A stretch of DNA of 54,433 nucleotides from Muribaculaceae bacterium (GCA_014867205.1 WGUO01000023.1:1-54433); one strand, 5' to 3'; positions 17,433 to 25,837 are shown, counted from the stretch's first letter. The notes: a model not told the origin generated them from the sequence alone. Made by a program: numbers and translations.

Positions 17433-17885
17433 TTATTTCACTGTTACTTTGTAAGACATATTGTTGACTCTCACTACGTATACGCCGGCTGTCAGACCGT
17501 CGAGGCTGAGTGTATACTGCCCTGATGCCTTTTCCGATGACACGAGCCTGCCGCCCATGTCGATGACGCTGATCTCGCTATTATCTGCCAGGCCGGTGAA
17601 TGTCAGGCTATTGCCTACACGCTTCACTCCCGACTCCGCACCGATGATGTCGACACCCGATTCCTCCAGATGCTCGAAATCAACAATATTGACTCGCGGT
17701 ATGACCACATCGGCATAGACGCCGTGGGCCTCGAGATTCTCCTCAGTGAACGAAACCTTAAGGTCCTCACTGAGCTCGATTGACACCTGCTCGCCTCCCG
17801 TGAGATTCACTCTCAACTGGTGGTAGCCGATACTCCACGCCTGCAACGCGGCACAGATGAAAAGCAGTAGTAATGTTTTCCTCAT
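17433..17885 (-). CDS. Small exported protein with type IX-like C-terminal sorting domain
   Basis: This 150-residue protein has a signal peptide (1-18), a short N-terminal module (HQLRVNLTGGEQVSIELSED ... VNIVDFEHLEESG) and, from about residue 80, a domain of the Por/type IX type A sorting class. The features are ISVIDMGGRLVSSEKASGQ, then the hallmark LTAGVYVVRV and a short basic tail YKVTVK. Normally this domain ends a large cargo protein; here almost nothing precedes it. It is first in an operon with the 594-residue secreted protein (4-bp gap). It might act as a carrier for its neighbour or be a small surface protein itself. Confidence 0.75.
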   Translation of the reverse strand: MRKTLLLLFICAALQAWSIGYHQLRVNLTGGEQVSIELSEDLKVSFTEENLEAHGVYADVVIPRVNIVDFEHLEESGVDIIGAESGVKRVGNSLTFTGLADNSEISVIDMGGRLVSSEKASGQYTLSLDGLTAGVYVVRVNNMSYKVTVK

Positions 17886-17889
17886 AAAT

Positions 17890-17973
17890 GTTAGGGTTAG
17901 TTAAAGGTGTTAGGTGGTTAGGCGTTAGGTGCGTCTTATCAGATTTATAAGACCTATAGACTTATAAGACCTA
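17890..17973. repeat. Degenerate intergenic repeats (GGTGTTAGGTG and TTATAAGACCTA)
   Basis: The leader of the 150-residue protein gene carries GTTAGGGTTAG and GGTGTTAGGTGGTTAGGCGTTAGGTG-like units. Two exact copies of TTATAAGACCTA follow (17945-17956 and 17962-17973, 17 bp apart). The first group is the reverse complement of the tract at 12961. The direct pair could be an operator or chance low complexity. Confidence 0.45.
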
Positions 17974-17987
17974 AGGCCGCCACTTCA

Positions 17988-18017
17988 CAAAATTAATAAT
18001 TTTTTATCAAATGCAAA
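17988..18017 (-). promoter_or_regulatory. Putative promoter of the secreted-protein operon
   Basis: The minus strand reads TTTG at 18017-18014, an 18-bp spacer and TAATTTTG at 17995-17988. The spacer is one base shorter than usual. The leader to ATG 17885 is about 95 nt and contains the repeats described separately. Confidence 0.5.
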
Positions 18018-18037
18018 CGAAATACAGCATTTTTTAT

Positions 18038-18076
18038 AAAAAAAGACAGCCACGAGTGCCCGTGGCTGTCTTTTTT
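18038..18076 (-). terminator. Intrinsic terminator after ompA-vanZ
   Basis: AAAGACAGCCACG and CGTGGCTGTCTTT flank a 6-nt loop (AGTGCC at 18055-18060), with A- and T-runs on the two sides. It lies 23 bp beyond the stop of the VanZ-like gene and reads as a strong terminator on the minus strand. Confidence 0.85.
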
Positions 18077-18099
18077 GAGTCCTTTTGATGAACAATTGT

Positions 18100-18504
18100 T
18101 CATTTTCGTCTGCAGTGCCGCATTATGCGTCCTATAATCAGCGGGGAGAGATATGCCGCCATCATTATGCCCAGGCAGTCGGCGGCGAAATCAAGGATGT
18201 CGGCCGAACGGCCTGCGCCCATAGCTCCCTGGGCCCACTCGTCGAGGGCGGAGAACACCACGACGCACAGTGCTGTCACGATCACCGCCCTCACGCCAAG
18301 CCTTCCCTCCCCTCTCCGGATGTCGAACAGGGCGACCGATGTGAGTCCGAACATCATCAGCATGTGGACTATCTTGTCAGCGCCGGGAAACATGGGCATC
18401 TCCATGTCGGGCACCGGCTTCGGCGCGAGCGTAAGCCACAGGACTGCGGCCAGCGTGACGGCTGTAGGCCACCAGCGGGCCGCAAATCTACTGAACCTTG
18501 GCAT
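18100..18504 (-). CDS. VanZ-like membrane protein
   Basis: This 134-residue protein has four hydrophobic segments and the VanZ-family features DKIVHMLMMFGLTSVAL (about residues 43-59) and SALDEWAQGAMGAGRSADILDFAADCLG (about 85-112). VanZ itself gives low-level teicoplanin resistance; the role of chromosomal VanZ-like proteins in Gram-negative bacteria is unclear. The start overlaps the last 17 bp of the OmpA-family gene, so the two are translationally coupled and end at a shared terminator. Confidence 0.88.
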   Translation of the reverse strand: MPRFSRFAARWWPTAVTLAAVLWLTLAPKPVPDMEMPMFPGADKIVHMLMMFGLTSVALFDIRRGEGRLGVRAVIVTALCVVVFSALDEWAQGAMGAGRSADILDFAADCLGIMMAAYLSPLIIGRIMRHCRRK

Positions 18505-19339
18505 CCTCGGTCTCCGGAGCCTTGTCGATCAGATCCATGAACTGGTCGAGATTCGGGGTGATGATGATCTGCGTGCGGCGGTTCTTGGAGCGTCCCTCGG
18601 GCGTGTCATTGCTTGCCACAGGGTTGTATTCACCGCGTCCCGCAGCCGACAGCCTCGACGGATTGATACCGAAGTCATCCTGAAGAGCCTGCACCACCGA
18701 CGACGCGCGAAGTGCCGACAGGTCCCAGTTGTTGCGTATGTTGGTCCTGCTGATGGGCACATTGTCGGTGTTGCCCTCTACCAGCACGTCATAGTCCTTA
18801 TAGTCCTTGATTATCTTGGCTATCTTGCTCAGGATATCCATTGCAGCCGGACTGATCTCGTAACTTCCCGACTTATAGAGCATGTTGTCGTTGAGAGAGA
18901 TATACACGACTCCCTTGAGCACCTTCACGTCAACATCCTTCAGCTCGCTCGCGTCGAGCGAACGGGTCAGGTTCGTGGTCAGCACCAGGTTGAGCGAGTC
19001 CGACTTCGACTTGGCCGCCACGAGTTCCTTGATGTACTTGTTCGACGCGTTGATCTCGTCGACAAGCTTGGAGATGTTCATATTTCCCTGGGCGTTGTTG
19101 TTCATCGACTTGTCGAGTGACTCCTTAAGAGCCGCCATTCCCGACTTAAGCTCCGAGTTCTGTTGCTTGAGGTCCCTGATCATGGCCTCCATGCTCTTGC
19201 CGTTGGCCGTACATTCTATCAGGTCTTCCTTGGTGGTCTGGTATTCACCCTGCAGTAGTGCATACTTCTTGTTGGTGACGCAACTGGACATCACCATCAG
19301 CGCGCAGACACCCGCCGCGATAATTGTTCTTGTCTTCAT
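18488..19339 (-). CDS. OmpA-family peptidoglycan-binding lipoprotein
   Basis: This 283-residue protein has a lipoprotein signal ending VMSSC (Cys19). A predicted coiled coil follows (about 28-105, many Glu/Lys/Leu heptads). The C-terminal OmpA/MotB domain (about 145-265) includes VEGNTDNVPI, NWDLSALRASSVVQAL and the peptidoglycan-contacting N-x-x-R-R-T motif (SKNRRTQIII). It probably tethers the outer membrane to peptidoglycan. The VanZ-like gene overlaps its 3' end by 17 bp. Confidence 0.92.
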   Translation of the reverse strand: MKTRTIIAAGVCALMVMSSCVTNKKYALLQGEYQTTKEDLIECTANGKSMEAMIRDLKQQNSELKSGMAALKESLDKSMNNNAQGNMNISKLVDEINASNKYIKELVAAKSKSDSLNLVLTTNLTRSLDASELKDVDVKVLKGVVYISLNDNMLYKSGSYEISPAAMDILSKIAKIIKDYKDYDVLVEGNTDNVPISRTNIRNNWDLSALRASSVVQALQDDFGINPSRLSAAGRGEYNPVASNDTPEGRSKNRRTQIIITPNLDQFMDLIDKAPETEDAKVQ

Positions 19340-19452
19340 AATCTATAGTGTTGTTAAATACATTAGTTGCGACTTATTGTCCTCCTCAATATTAGATAAT
19401 TCCCCGACACCCCGGTTGGTTCATCCGGATTATTAAAATTTTAGTTCCAGGC

Positions 19453-22404
19453 TCAGTCCTCCACAAGCAACGCCTCCTCTGGAAGCCCCAGCAGAAACCG
19501 CTGCATGCCGCTCTCATTGTAGATCATCGTCTCCATCATCACCGGGAAGCGCGTGCGGTCGGCATCAGTGTTCTCGCTCCATGTCACCGCCCTGTCATCG
19601 AGCGACAGCGGATATTCCTCCTGGAGGAGTATCTTCGCATACTTGCTCATCTTGATGCGCCTGAGTGCCCCCTTGTTCTTCTCCGACTGCATCATGCCGA
19701 ACACGTCGACCGGCCATGAGCGATGCTTGCGCTCGGCTTCCCAGTGCTTGCCGAGAAGCTCAAGGCCCTCGATGCGCGAGAGCTTGAACAGCCGCATCTG
19801 GTTTGTTGACCGGTCGTAGGCCTGGAGCGCGGTGTTGCCCATCATGAGCCGATGTGGCTCGATTATGCGGTTTGTCGACTCCTGGTGCGAGATATACCTC
19901 CCTATCCTGAGCTGCTGCTTGTTGTCGATTGCCTCAAGCACTGTGGCTATCTTCGAGTCATTGGGGTCGATGGCCTGAAGTTTCTGCATCCTGACATTGC
20001 GCACGCCGTTAGAGTCGAGAGGCTCGGAGGCGCCGCTCGAACGGAAGAACACATCTTTATACCCCTGCGGACACAGGTCTTTGTGAATCCTCACCACATC
20101 ATACGGATACGGATTGACCTTGACACGCAATATCTGGGTCCCCTCTTTTGTGGTCTCTATGTTGACCAGAACGTTGCCGACTGTTATGGCATTGCCGGTA
20201 ACGGTACCGTCGTTCGAGACGAAGGCCTGGTCTATCCTGTTCTTGATGTAGACGCGCAGGCGGTCGGCATTGGCCTCGGGTATCAGATGGTTGCCGTGCA
20301 GCAGGTCTATGTCGCCCCGTATGCCGGTGCCATAGCCTTCGTCGTTGACACCGACCAGCAGGTCGCCTCCCGACGGAGAGTTCAGAAACGCGCATACCGT
20401 CTTGAAGATGGTATAGTGCTGCATCCGCAGGTCTCCTTCAAACGACCCCGTCTGACGGTTGGCCGGCGGCCTGACGCATGATATCTTGAATTCGAGCGTA
20501 TCGCTCTCCTCACCGTAGTAGGTATGGTTATGATACGTCTCCCTGTATGCGTCTCCGGCTCCCAGCTTCACCGCTATCGAGCGCTTTATGCGCGACAGCT
20601 CGGCAACCCCGATCTTGTCGATAAGCGTGTTGCTTGCCTTTACAAGGTCGCCGATCATGTCAGGCTGCTCCCCTATCAAAGAGTCCGACACTCGGATGGC
20701 ATGGTGGGTCTCCTTGTATTGTCTCAATGTCTCGATGATGTTCATCTCGTCAAATGACCGTTGGTGTGACGCGATGCGCTCGTCGACGTTCAGGCTCAGC
20801 GAGACCGGGCTCTCGCCCATGGCGAAGGCTGTGACCGCCCTGCGGTACGACAGCTCTCGCCGGGCCGTCAGCATGTCTGTCTCGGATTGCGTGCAGATAA
20901 AGAGTGCCTCGGCAGCCACTATATATCCCACCCGCTCGGCCGACGACAGGTCCCGGTCTTCCTCGGCGTTCCGCATCATCAGCAGTCCTAAGGTGTCTGC
21001 TATCTCGCCGCTCGTCCTGATCTCGGGCGTCCCCTCGTGTATCTCTACCACCGGGTTGCTCTCCATGAACGTGATTAGCGACTGCGCCAACCGCCCATTG
21101 GCCTGCCGCACAAAAGTCTCGTAATCGACATCGGGCAGCGTCTGCTCCTCCTCGTCGGCAAACTCGCCGTTGGCCACGACATTCCCCTTGCGGTCAAACG
21201 TGATCTCGCATATGCGCACCTTGACACATGAGCCTTCACCCATATGCTCCGGCAGGTTGATGTTGTTTTCCTTCCATGTCGGCACATTAACCAGTATTCC
21301 TGTCTCTGACAGCCACCGCGTGCCTCCCCCATAACTCTCGGTCCGGACAGCGCTCATCATCGACTTGGGATGATTCTCACATACATATTCCTTGAAGTTC
21401 TTCTCTTCTTCGGCATCACGCGATATCCCGAACACACAGTCTTCCCCGGGGTTGTAGACCGCCGGCAGCACGTCGCCTACTTTCAGACGGGCCTGCAGAA
21501 ACTCACGCGGAACTCCAAGGTTATATGTGTCAATCATGATTTTACCGACCACCTTGTGATATTCCGGATCGATTGTCTCACATTCGATCCGCGGCAGAAA
21601 TATCTTTCTGACACGCACATCCATATAGTCACCGGCGGCATATTGCTTCATCTTGCGCTCGCGCGACGGCCTGACATTCTCAAATTCATGCAGCATCAGA
21701 GGCACACTGTCTATCATCTCGAGCAATGTCTGACGGCTGATGCGCCGCCCACCCGCATCAGTGAGCCTGACCTTGGGCGAGACATCAAGCACAGTGCGCC
21801 GTTTCCTTGAGGTCTCGATTATGCCGTCATGATTCATCGGAGCAATCTCAACCCCCTCGTCAGAGAACACCACAGTTCCTTTTCCCTCATAGTATGCCGA
21901 CGGCGCATTGGCCGTGTTCCAGGCCAGAGCCGCGACACCCGAGCAGAGACGCGCCTGCGAGAACCGCTCGGGCATCAGCTCGGGCATCGATATGGACATC
22001 GACCTCAGCGTGGCCTTGCGCGCGCACGCGTTGATATTCTTAAGGAAACTTCTCTTATATTCGGAAGGAACCTTATAGGTGAAAAGCAGCATCCGCATAA
22101 GTCCGATTATCATGTCATAGCCGACAATGCCACGCTTTCGCTCGGCAACTATCGCAGTCGCGACTATACGGAGTGCCTTGTCGGCATCCATTCCCCATCC
22201 GGGTGTCTCGTCAAGACTACACTCGGCGGCGACCGCGATTATGCCCCGGGCCACCTCCGACAGATAGTCAACAGTCCTGTTAAAGTCGCTGTCAGGCCCC
22301 TCAGGGTAATCATAATCATAGGCATTTACATAATTCTGAAGCTCATCAAAATTTTCAATTACATAGGTTGGAGTTATTTTCAGCCAGAAAGCAGGTTTTG
22401 ACAT
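19453..22404 (-). CDS. Large protein with AlbA_2 (Schlafen-type) and WYL-like C-terminal domains
   Basis: This 983-residue cytoplasmic protein has no signal peptide. From about residue 633 it carries an AlbA_2/Schlafen-type putative nucleic-acid-binding domain: SDTLEFKIS, FLNSPSGGDLLVGVNDEG, YGTGIRGD, then VFFRSSGASEPL. Residues about 825-885 resemble a WYL domain: the linker VLEAIDNKQQLRI, then RIIEPHRLMMGNTALQAYD and MRLFKLSRIEGLELL. A C-terminal extension follows. Residues 1-630 are not recognised; two segments (about 275-345 and 375-425) look like small beta barrels. AlbA_2 and WYL both occur in regulators, including regulators of defence loci, so a ligand-responsive nucleic-acid-binding role is likely. 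It is monocistronic. Confidence 0.8.
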   Translation of the reverse strand: MSKPAFWLKITPTYVIENFDELQNYVNAYDYDYPEGPDSDFNRTVDYLSEVARGIIAVAAECSLDETPGWGMDADKALRIVATAIVAERKRGIVGYDMIIGLMRMLLFTYKVPSEYKRSFLKNINACARKATLRSMSISMPELMPERFSQARLCSGVAALAWNTANAPSAYYEGKGTVVFSDEGVEIAPMNHDGIIETSRKRRTVLDVSPKVRLTDAGGRRISRQTLLEMIDSVPLMLHEFENVRPSRERKMKQYAAGDYMDVRVRKIFLPRIECETIDPEYHKVVGKIMIDTYNLGVPREFLQARLKVGDVLPAVYNPGEDCVFGISRDAEEEKNFKEYVCENHPKSMMSAVRTESYGGGTRWLSETGILVNVPTWKENNINLPEHMGEGSCVKVRICEITFDRKGNVVANGEFADEEEQTLPDVDYETFVRQANGRLAQSLITFMESNPVVEIHEGTPEIRTSGEIADTLGLLMMRNAEEDRDLSSAERVGYIVAAEALFICTQSETDMLTARRELSYRRAVTAFAMGESPVSLSLNVDERIASHQRSFDEMNIIETLRQYKETHHAIRVSDSLIGEQPDMIGDLVKASNTLIDKIGVAELSRIKRSIAVKLGAGDAYRETYHNHTYYGEESDTLEFKISCVRPPANRQTGSFEGDLRMQHYTIFKTVCAFLNSPSGGDLLVGVNDEGYGTGIRGDIDLLHGNHLIPEANADRLRVYIKNRIDQAFVSNDGTVTGNAITVGNVLVNIETTKEGTQILRVKVNPYPYDVVRIHKDLCPQGYKDVFFRSSGASEPLDSNGVRNVRMQKLQAIDPNDSKIATVLEAIDNKQQLRIGRYISHQESTNRIIEPHRLMMGNTALQAYDRSTNQMRLFKLSRIEGLELLGKHWEAERKHRSWPVDVFGMMQSEKNKGALRRIKMSKYAKILLQEEYPLSLDDRAVTWSENTDADRTRFPVMMETMIYNESGMQRFLLGLPEEALLVED

Positions 22405-22427
22405 AGGTTATAAATTTTGTTTTCCCA

Positions 22428-22435
22428 CAAAAATA
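22428..22435 (-). promoter_or_regulatory. Putative -7 box of the AlbA_2-WYL gene
   Basis: The minus strand reads TATTTTTG at 22435-22428, a TAnnTTTG box 23 bp upstream of the ATG at 22404. No matching TTTG lies 19-21 bp further upstream. Confidence 0.4.
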
Positions 22436-22551
22436 AGAAAAAAAGATAAAAAACACCTCTTCCTATAGTAAAAAAGGTCTGATTTACGTAAATATTACAC
22501 AGATATGAGATTTTGACACCGGTCTTTTATGATTATTACAAAGAAAATTAT

Positions 22552-22559
22552 TAAATTTG
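22552..22559 (+). promoter_or_regulatory. Putative -7 box of the HU gene
   Basis: TAAATTTG at 22552-22559 matches TAnnTTTG. A weak -33-like TTTA lies at 22526-22529, with a 22-bp spacer. The leader to ATG 22624 is about 60 nt and AT-rich. Confidence 0.45.
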
Positions 22560-22623
22560 CACCTGAATCTGAATCATGTGAATATATAACCACAATCAAG
22601 TAATCAATCATATACATATCAAA

Positions 22624-22902
22624 ATGACAAAAGCAGAAATAGTTGCAGAGATTGCACGCAGCACCGGTCTTGAGCGTGCAGCCGTTCTTGAGGTTGTAGA
22701 GAGACTCATGGAAGTAATCAAGGAGAACATGGCCAACGGCGAGAACGTTTATCTCCGCGGCTTCGGCACATTCGCCATCAAGGAGCGCGCCGAGAAACTC
22801 GCACGCAACATCACAAAGAACACTTCTGTTGTGATTCCGGCCCACAAGGTTCCCACCTTCAAGCCCGCCCCCAGTTTCAAGGAGGAGGTTGCAAAGCAGT
22901 AA
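22624..22902 (+). CDS. HU-family DNA-binding protein
   Basis: This 92-residue protein is full length for HU. It has the dimerising N-terminal helices (MTKAEIVAEIARSTGLERAA) and the conserved core GENVYLRGFGTFAIKER. The beta-arm region, VIPAHKVPTFKPAPSFKE, has the intercalating Pro in the usual place. It compacts and bends DNA. It is transcribed alone with an AT-rich promoter region and is followed by a GC-rich hairpin, 120 bp before proS. Confidence 0.95.
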   Translation: MTKAEIVAEIARSTGLERAAVLEVVERLMEVIKENMANGENVYLRGFGTFAIKERAEKLARNITKNTSVVIPAHKVPTFKPAPSFKEEVAKQ

Positions 22903-22926
22903 ATCCTTCCCTCTTTCTCCCCGCAA

Positions 22927-22961
22927 CAGGCCGCGGCAACCCGTCGGGGAGCCGCGGCCTG
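22927..22961. terminator. GC-rich hairpin after HU
   Basis: CAGGCCGCGGC (22927-22937) and GCCGCGGCCTG (22951-22961) form an 11-bp stem with a 13-nt loop, extendable by flanking AACAG/CTGTT. It lies 24 bp after the HU stop. It lacks a T-run, so it may be a weak terminator or mRNA-stabilising hairpin. Confidence 0.5.
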
Positions 22962-23020
22962 CGCTGTTAAACCTATCAAGTCTTCTGTTTTATTAACAAG
23001 CACCTTTATAATATTATAAT

Positions 23021-24742
23021 ATGAAACTCAGTAATCTGGTATTCGAGACCTCCAAGGATGCACCCTCTGATGCTGTCGTCATCAGCCACATCCTGCTCGT
23101 GCGTGCCGGCTTCATCAAGCGGGTCGCCAACGGCATTTACACGCTCGGCATGCCTGCACAGCGCATGGCCTCCAAGATTGAAAAAATCATCAGGCAGGAG
23201 ATGGACCGTCTCGACGGTCAGGAAGTGAAATTCCCGGTCGTGATGCCTAAGGAATTATGGGAGATGTCTGGCCGCTATTTCAGCATCGGACCCGAGATGG
23301 CCCGATTCAAGGATCGCGCCAAGCATGACATGGTGCTCGGAATGACCCACGAGGAGGCCGCAGTCCATTTCGCCATGAACACTGTGACAAGTTACCAGAA
23401 GTTCCCCTTCATGATCTACCAGATTCAGACCAAGTTCCGTGACGAGCCCCGCTCGCGTGGCGGCCTGATACGTGTCCGCGAGTTCACCATGAAGGATGCA
23501 TACTCCTTCCACCTCACCACCGAGAACCTCGAGAAGCATTATCAGCAGCAGTTCGAGGCCTATAACAATATCTTCCGTCGGATCGGCATGAAGAACTTCA
23601 TCTCGGTGCAGTCGGATTCCGGCATGATGGGCGGCAAGATCGCCCACGAGTTCATGGCACTTACCCCCGACGGCGAGGATGAGCTGGTGATATGCAGCGA
23701 GTGCGACTACCGCGCAAACGAGGAGGTCGCCGAGTGTCAGCTTGACGAGGTCGGCGACAACAGCAACACACAGGAATGTGAGGAGGTGTTCACCGGCGAC
23801 TTCAAGACTATCGACGAGGTCTCGGGACACCTCAATGTCAAGGATACGGACATAATCAAGGCCGTGGCCTATGCCGACAGGCAGACCGACGAGCCCGTGC
23901 TGGTGTTTATCCGTGGCGACCTCGAGGTCAACGAGACAAAACTCTGCAAGGTGGTGCAGCGCGAGGTAGTGCCTCTCGACTCACGCTCTCACCCGCAGCT
24001 TAATTTCGGCAATATCGGTCCCTCTCGCGACCTCCCGGTCAAGACCGTGGTATATGACCGCAGTATCGCAGGGCGCCGCGGCATGGTGGTAGGCGCGAAC
24101 AAGGCCGGATACCACCGCGTCAATTTCAATGTCGACCGCGATATCGACGTCAAGGAGTTCCATGACGTGGCAAAGGTCAAGGCAGGACACAAATGCCCGA
24201 AATGCGGCAAGCCTCTCACTATCCAGAGAGGTATCGAGATCGGCAACATATTCCAGCTCGGCACAAAATACACCAAGTCGATGGGAATGACCGTCATCAA
24301 CGAGGCCGGCGAGTCCATAAACCCGATCATGGGATGCTACGGCATCGGTGTGGGCCGTGCAATTGCCTCTATAATCCAGAACAGTTACGATGAGCGCGGA
24401 ATGATCCTCCCTGTCTCCGTAGCCCCCTGGACCGTGCATATCTGCCCGATCCGCATCGACAACGACAGTGTCCGTGAGACCGCTTTCAGACTTCACGACG
24501 AACTCAACCGCCGGGGCATCGACACGCTCATCGACGACCGCGCAGCCAGCGCAGGCATCAAGTTCGCCGACGCTGACCTGTTCGGAATGCCCATCAGACT
24601 CGTCGTCAGCCCCAAACTCATCGAGAAGGGCGAGATTGAGATGAAGATAAGGGAGACCGGCGAGGTCATTGTGGTCAAGCAGGACGAGATTATCCCCGAG
24701 CTCGAGAAAGTCATCGCCCGTCTCAGCGCCCAGTACGAGTAA
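23021..24742 (+). CDS. proS: Prolyl-tRNA synthetase, bacterial type with editing insertion
   Basis: This 573-residue enzyme charges tRNA-Pro with proline. Class II motif 2 is visible (GLIRVREFTMKDAYSF, about 148-163), as is motif 3 (GCYGIGVGRAIASI, about 445-458). Between them is the bacterial INS-type editing region (about 225-390). There are two CxxC pairs (ICSECDYRANEE and CPKCGKPL). The C-terminal anticodon-binding domain carries APWTVHICPI and GIDTLIDDR. Length and order match E. coli-type ProRS (572 residues). Well-known Bacteroides and Porphyromonas ProRS are, as I recall, the shorter (~495-residue) archaeal/eukaryote-like type. Confidence 0.96.
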   Translation: MKLSNLVFETSKDAPSDAVVISHILLVRAGFIKRVANGIYTLGMPAQRMASKIEKIIRQEMDRLDGQEVKFPVVMPKELWEMSGRYFSIGPEMARFKDRAKHDMVLGMTHEEAAVHFAMNTVTSYQKFPFMIYQIQTKFRDEPRSRGGLIRVREFTMKDAYSFHLTTENLEKHYQQQFEAYNNIFRRIGMKNFISVQSDSGMMGGKIAHEFMALTPDGEDELVICSECDYRANEEVAECQLDEVGDNSNTQECEEVFTGDFKTIDEVSGHLNVKDTDIIKAVAYADRQTDEPVLVFIRGDLEVNETKLCKVVQREVVPLDSRSHPQLNFGNIGPSRDLPVKTVVYDRSIAGRRGMVVGANKAGYHRVNFNVDRDIDVKEFHDVAKVKAGHKCPKCGKPLTIQRGIEIGNIFQLGTKYTKSMGMTVINEAGESINPIMGCYGIGVGRAIASIIQNSYDERGMILPVSVAPWTVHICPIRIDNDSVRETAFRLHDELNRRGIDTLIDDRAASAGIKFADADLFGMPIRLVVSPKLIEKGEIEMKIRETGEVIVVKQDEIIPELEKVIARLSAQYE

Positions 24743-24754
24743 TCCCCTAACCAA

Positions 24755-24781
24755 AGATTAGAGATTAGAGATTAGAGATTA
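24755..24781. repeat. Tandem AGATTAG heptamer
   Basis: Three exact AGATTAG units plus AGATTA run from 24755 to 24781, just after proS. They are followed by degenerate TTAATCTTTTATCTC and TAATAATTAATAATTAG strings up to about 24835. Related strings occur at 12998-13024. Such tracts may vary in copy number between strains. Confidence 0.6.
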
Positions 24782-24847
24782 ATAATCGATTCGCTATAAA
24801 TTAATCTTTTATCTCTAATAATTAATAATTAGCCTAAACAACTTGAT

Positions 24848-24895
24848 AAAAAGGAGACCGCATCGTCTTAACATGTACGATGCAGTCTCCTTTTT
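24848..24895. terminator. Intrinsic terminator downstream of proS
   Basis: A 19-bp inverted repeat (24848-24866 with 24877-24895, one mismatch), starting AAAAAGGAGAC and ending GTCTCCTTTTT, encloses a 10-nt loop. It has A- and T-runs on both sides, so it can terminate proS and the minus-strand transposase gene that ends at 24959. Confidence 0.85.
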
Positions 24896-24958
24896 TACTG
24901 TTGCGGAATGTTGCTAATTCACGGTCCATCCCTCTCTTCAAAGTCTCGGAGTGAGTGC

Positions 24959-25837
24959 TCAGTGGGGAATAGAGAGCGACTCGACGATTGAATTCAGATA
25001 TAGAAAAGTAGAACGGCCCGGCTCCAGGGGTGTCATTGGGGCGAGTATGAGAAGGCGCCCTTTGGAGCAGAGATCGAAGTCATGGGAGGCCGGTTTTTCC
25101 CGTTCGGCGAAGGGGGTATTGGTAAGCAGGATTATCTTTCCGTCAACTTCCTCACACTGACGCCTGATTTCCTTCTCCGCAGGTGAGATAAATGGGGAGA
25201 CCAGGACACCTCCGTTTTCCGCGAGGTGGTTCCAGCGGCGCCGCTTATCGGCCCTTAAACAATCTGAGTCGGCACGATGGATGACCACCGGTGCCTTAAA
25301 GGGATTGTCAAGCAGTTGCAGATTGCCATAGGCCTGCCAGAGAGCACCTTGAATCTCGATATTGTTGATTCTGCGGAAGAACTCGGGGTTTAGACGCCTT
25401 GCCAGGAGGCGGTAAGGGTTTTGCTGGATATATTCTATGATTGTAGAGAGGCGATGAACCGGCCTAAGATAACGGTCATGGAAATCGGGAGTGAAAATAT
25501 CCTGGAGATCTGGGAACTTGGATCTGATCAACTGTCCGCACTTCACCTTAAACATACCTATATATCTGCCGAGCACGCGGGGAAGATACTCGCGGGCGAA
25601 GATGGCGAAATGAATATGATCAGGCATTATCACATACTGGAGCGGCTGTAGGGAGGGGCAGAGATTGGGAAAATTAAGGATCTGAGATTCTATTATCTCG
25701 CCGATACGCGATCTTTCGACCAGCGGCTGTTCCAACGAGCCTGTTACGCGGCTGAAGAGGGGGCATCCTCGATCCTTGCCGATAGTGATATGATAGATGC
25801 AACGGCTGCGATAGTCATGCTTAGGATCCCGGCCCAT
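24959..25837 (-). mobile_element. REP-associated tyrosine transposase (Y1/HUH) with extra C-terminal domain
   Basis: This 292-residue protein has an N-terminal IS200-like Y1 transposase domain: the HUH metal motif in YVIMPDHIHFAIF (His74, His76), DFHDRYLRP, and the likely catalytic Tyr136 in YIQQNP. Genes of this class (RAYT/TnpA-REP) usually occur singly and are associated with REP palindromes rather than with a full IS. RAYTs are normally about 150-200 residues. Here residues about 165-292 form an additional alpha/beta domain (GGVLVSPFISPAEKEIRRQC, KIILLTNTPF, RLLILAP) that looks Rossmann-like and distantly recalls DprA/SLOG folds. Repeats with REP-like palindromes lie just upstream, then tRNA-Ser. 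Confidence 0.82.

Noticed and set aside
18125..19120. 331-codon open frame on the plus strand
   Set aside because: It is wholly antisense to the OmpA and VanZ-like genes, with shadow-type composition and no homologous look.
23981..24754. 257-codon open frame antisense to proS
   Set aside because: Shadow of a conserved GC-rich gene; Asp/Leu/Val-rich composition is typical of such shadows.
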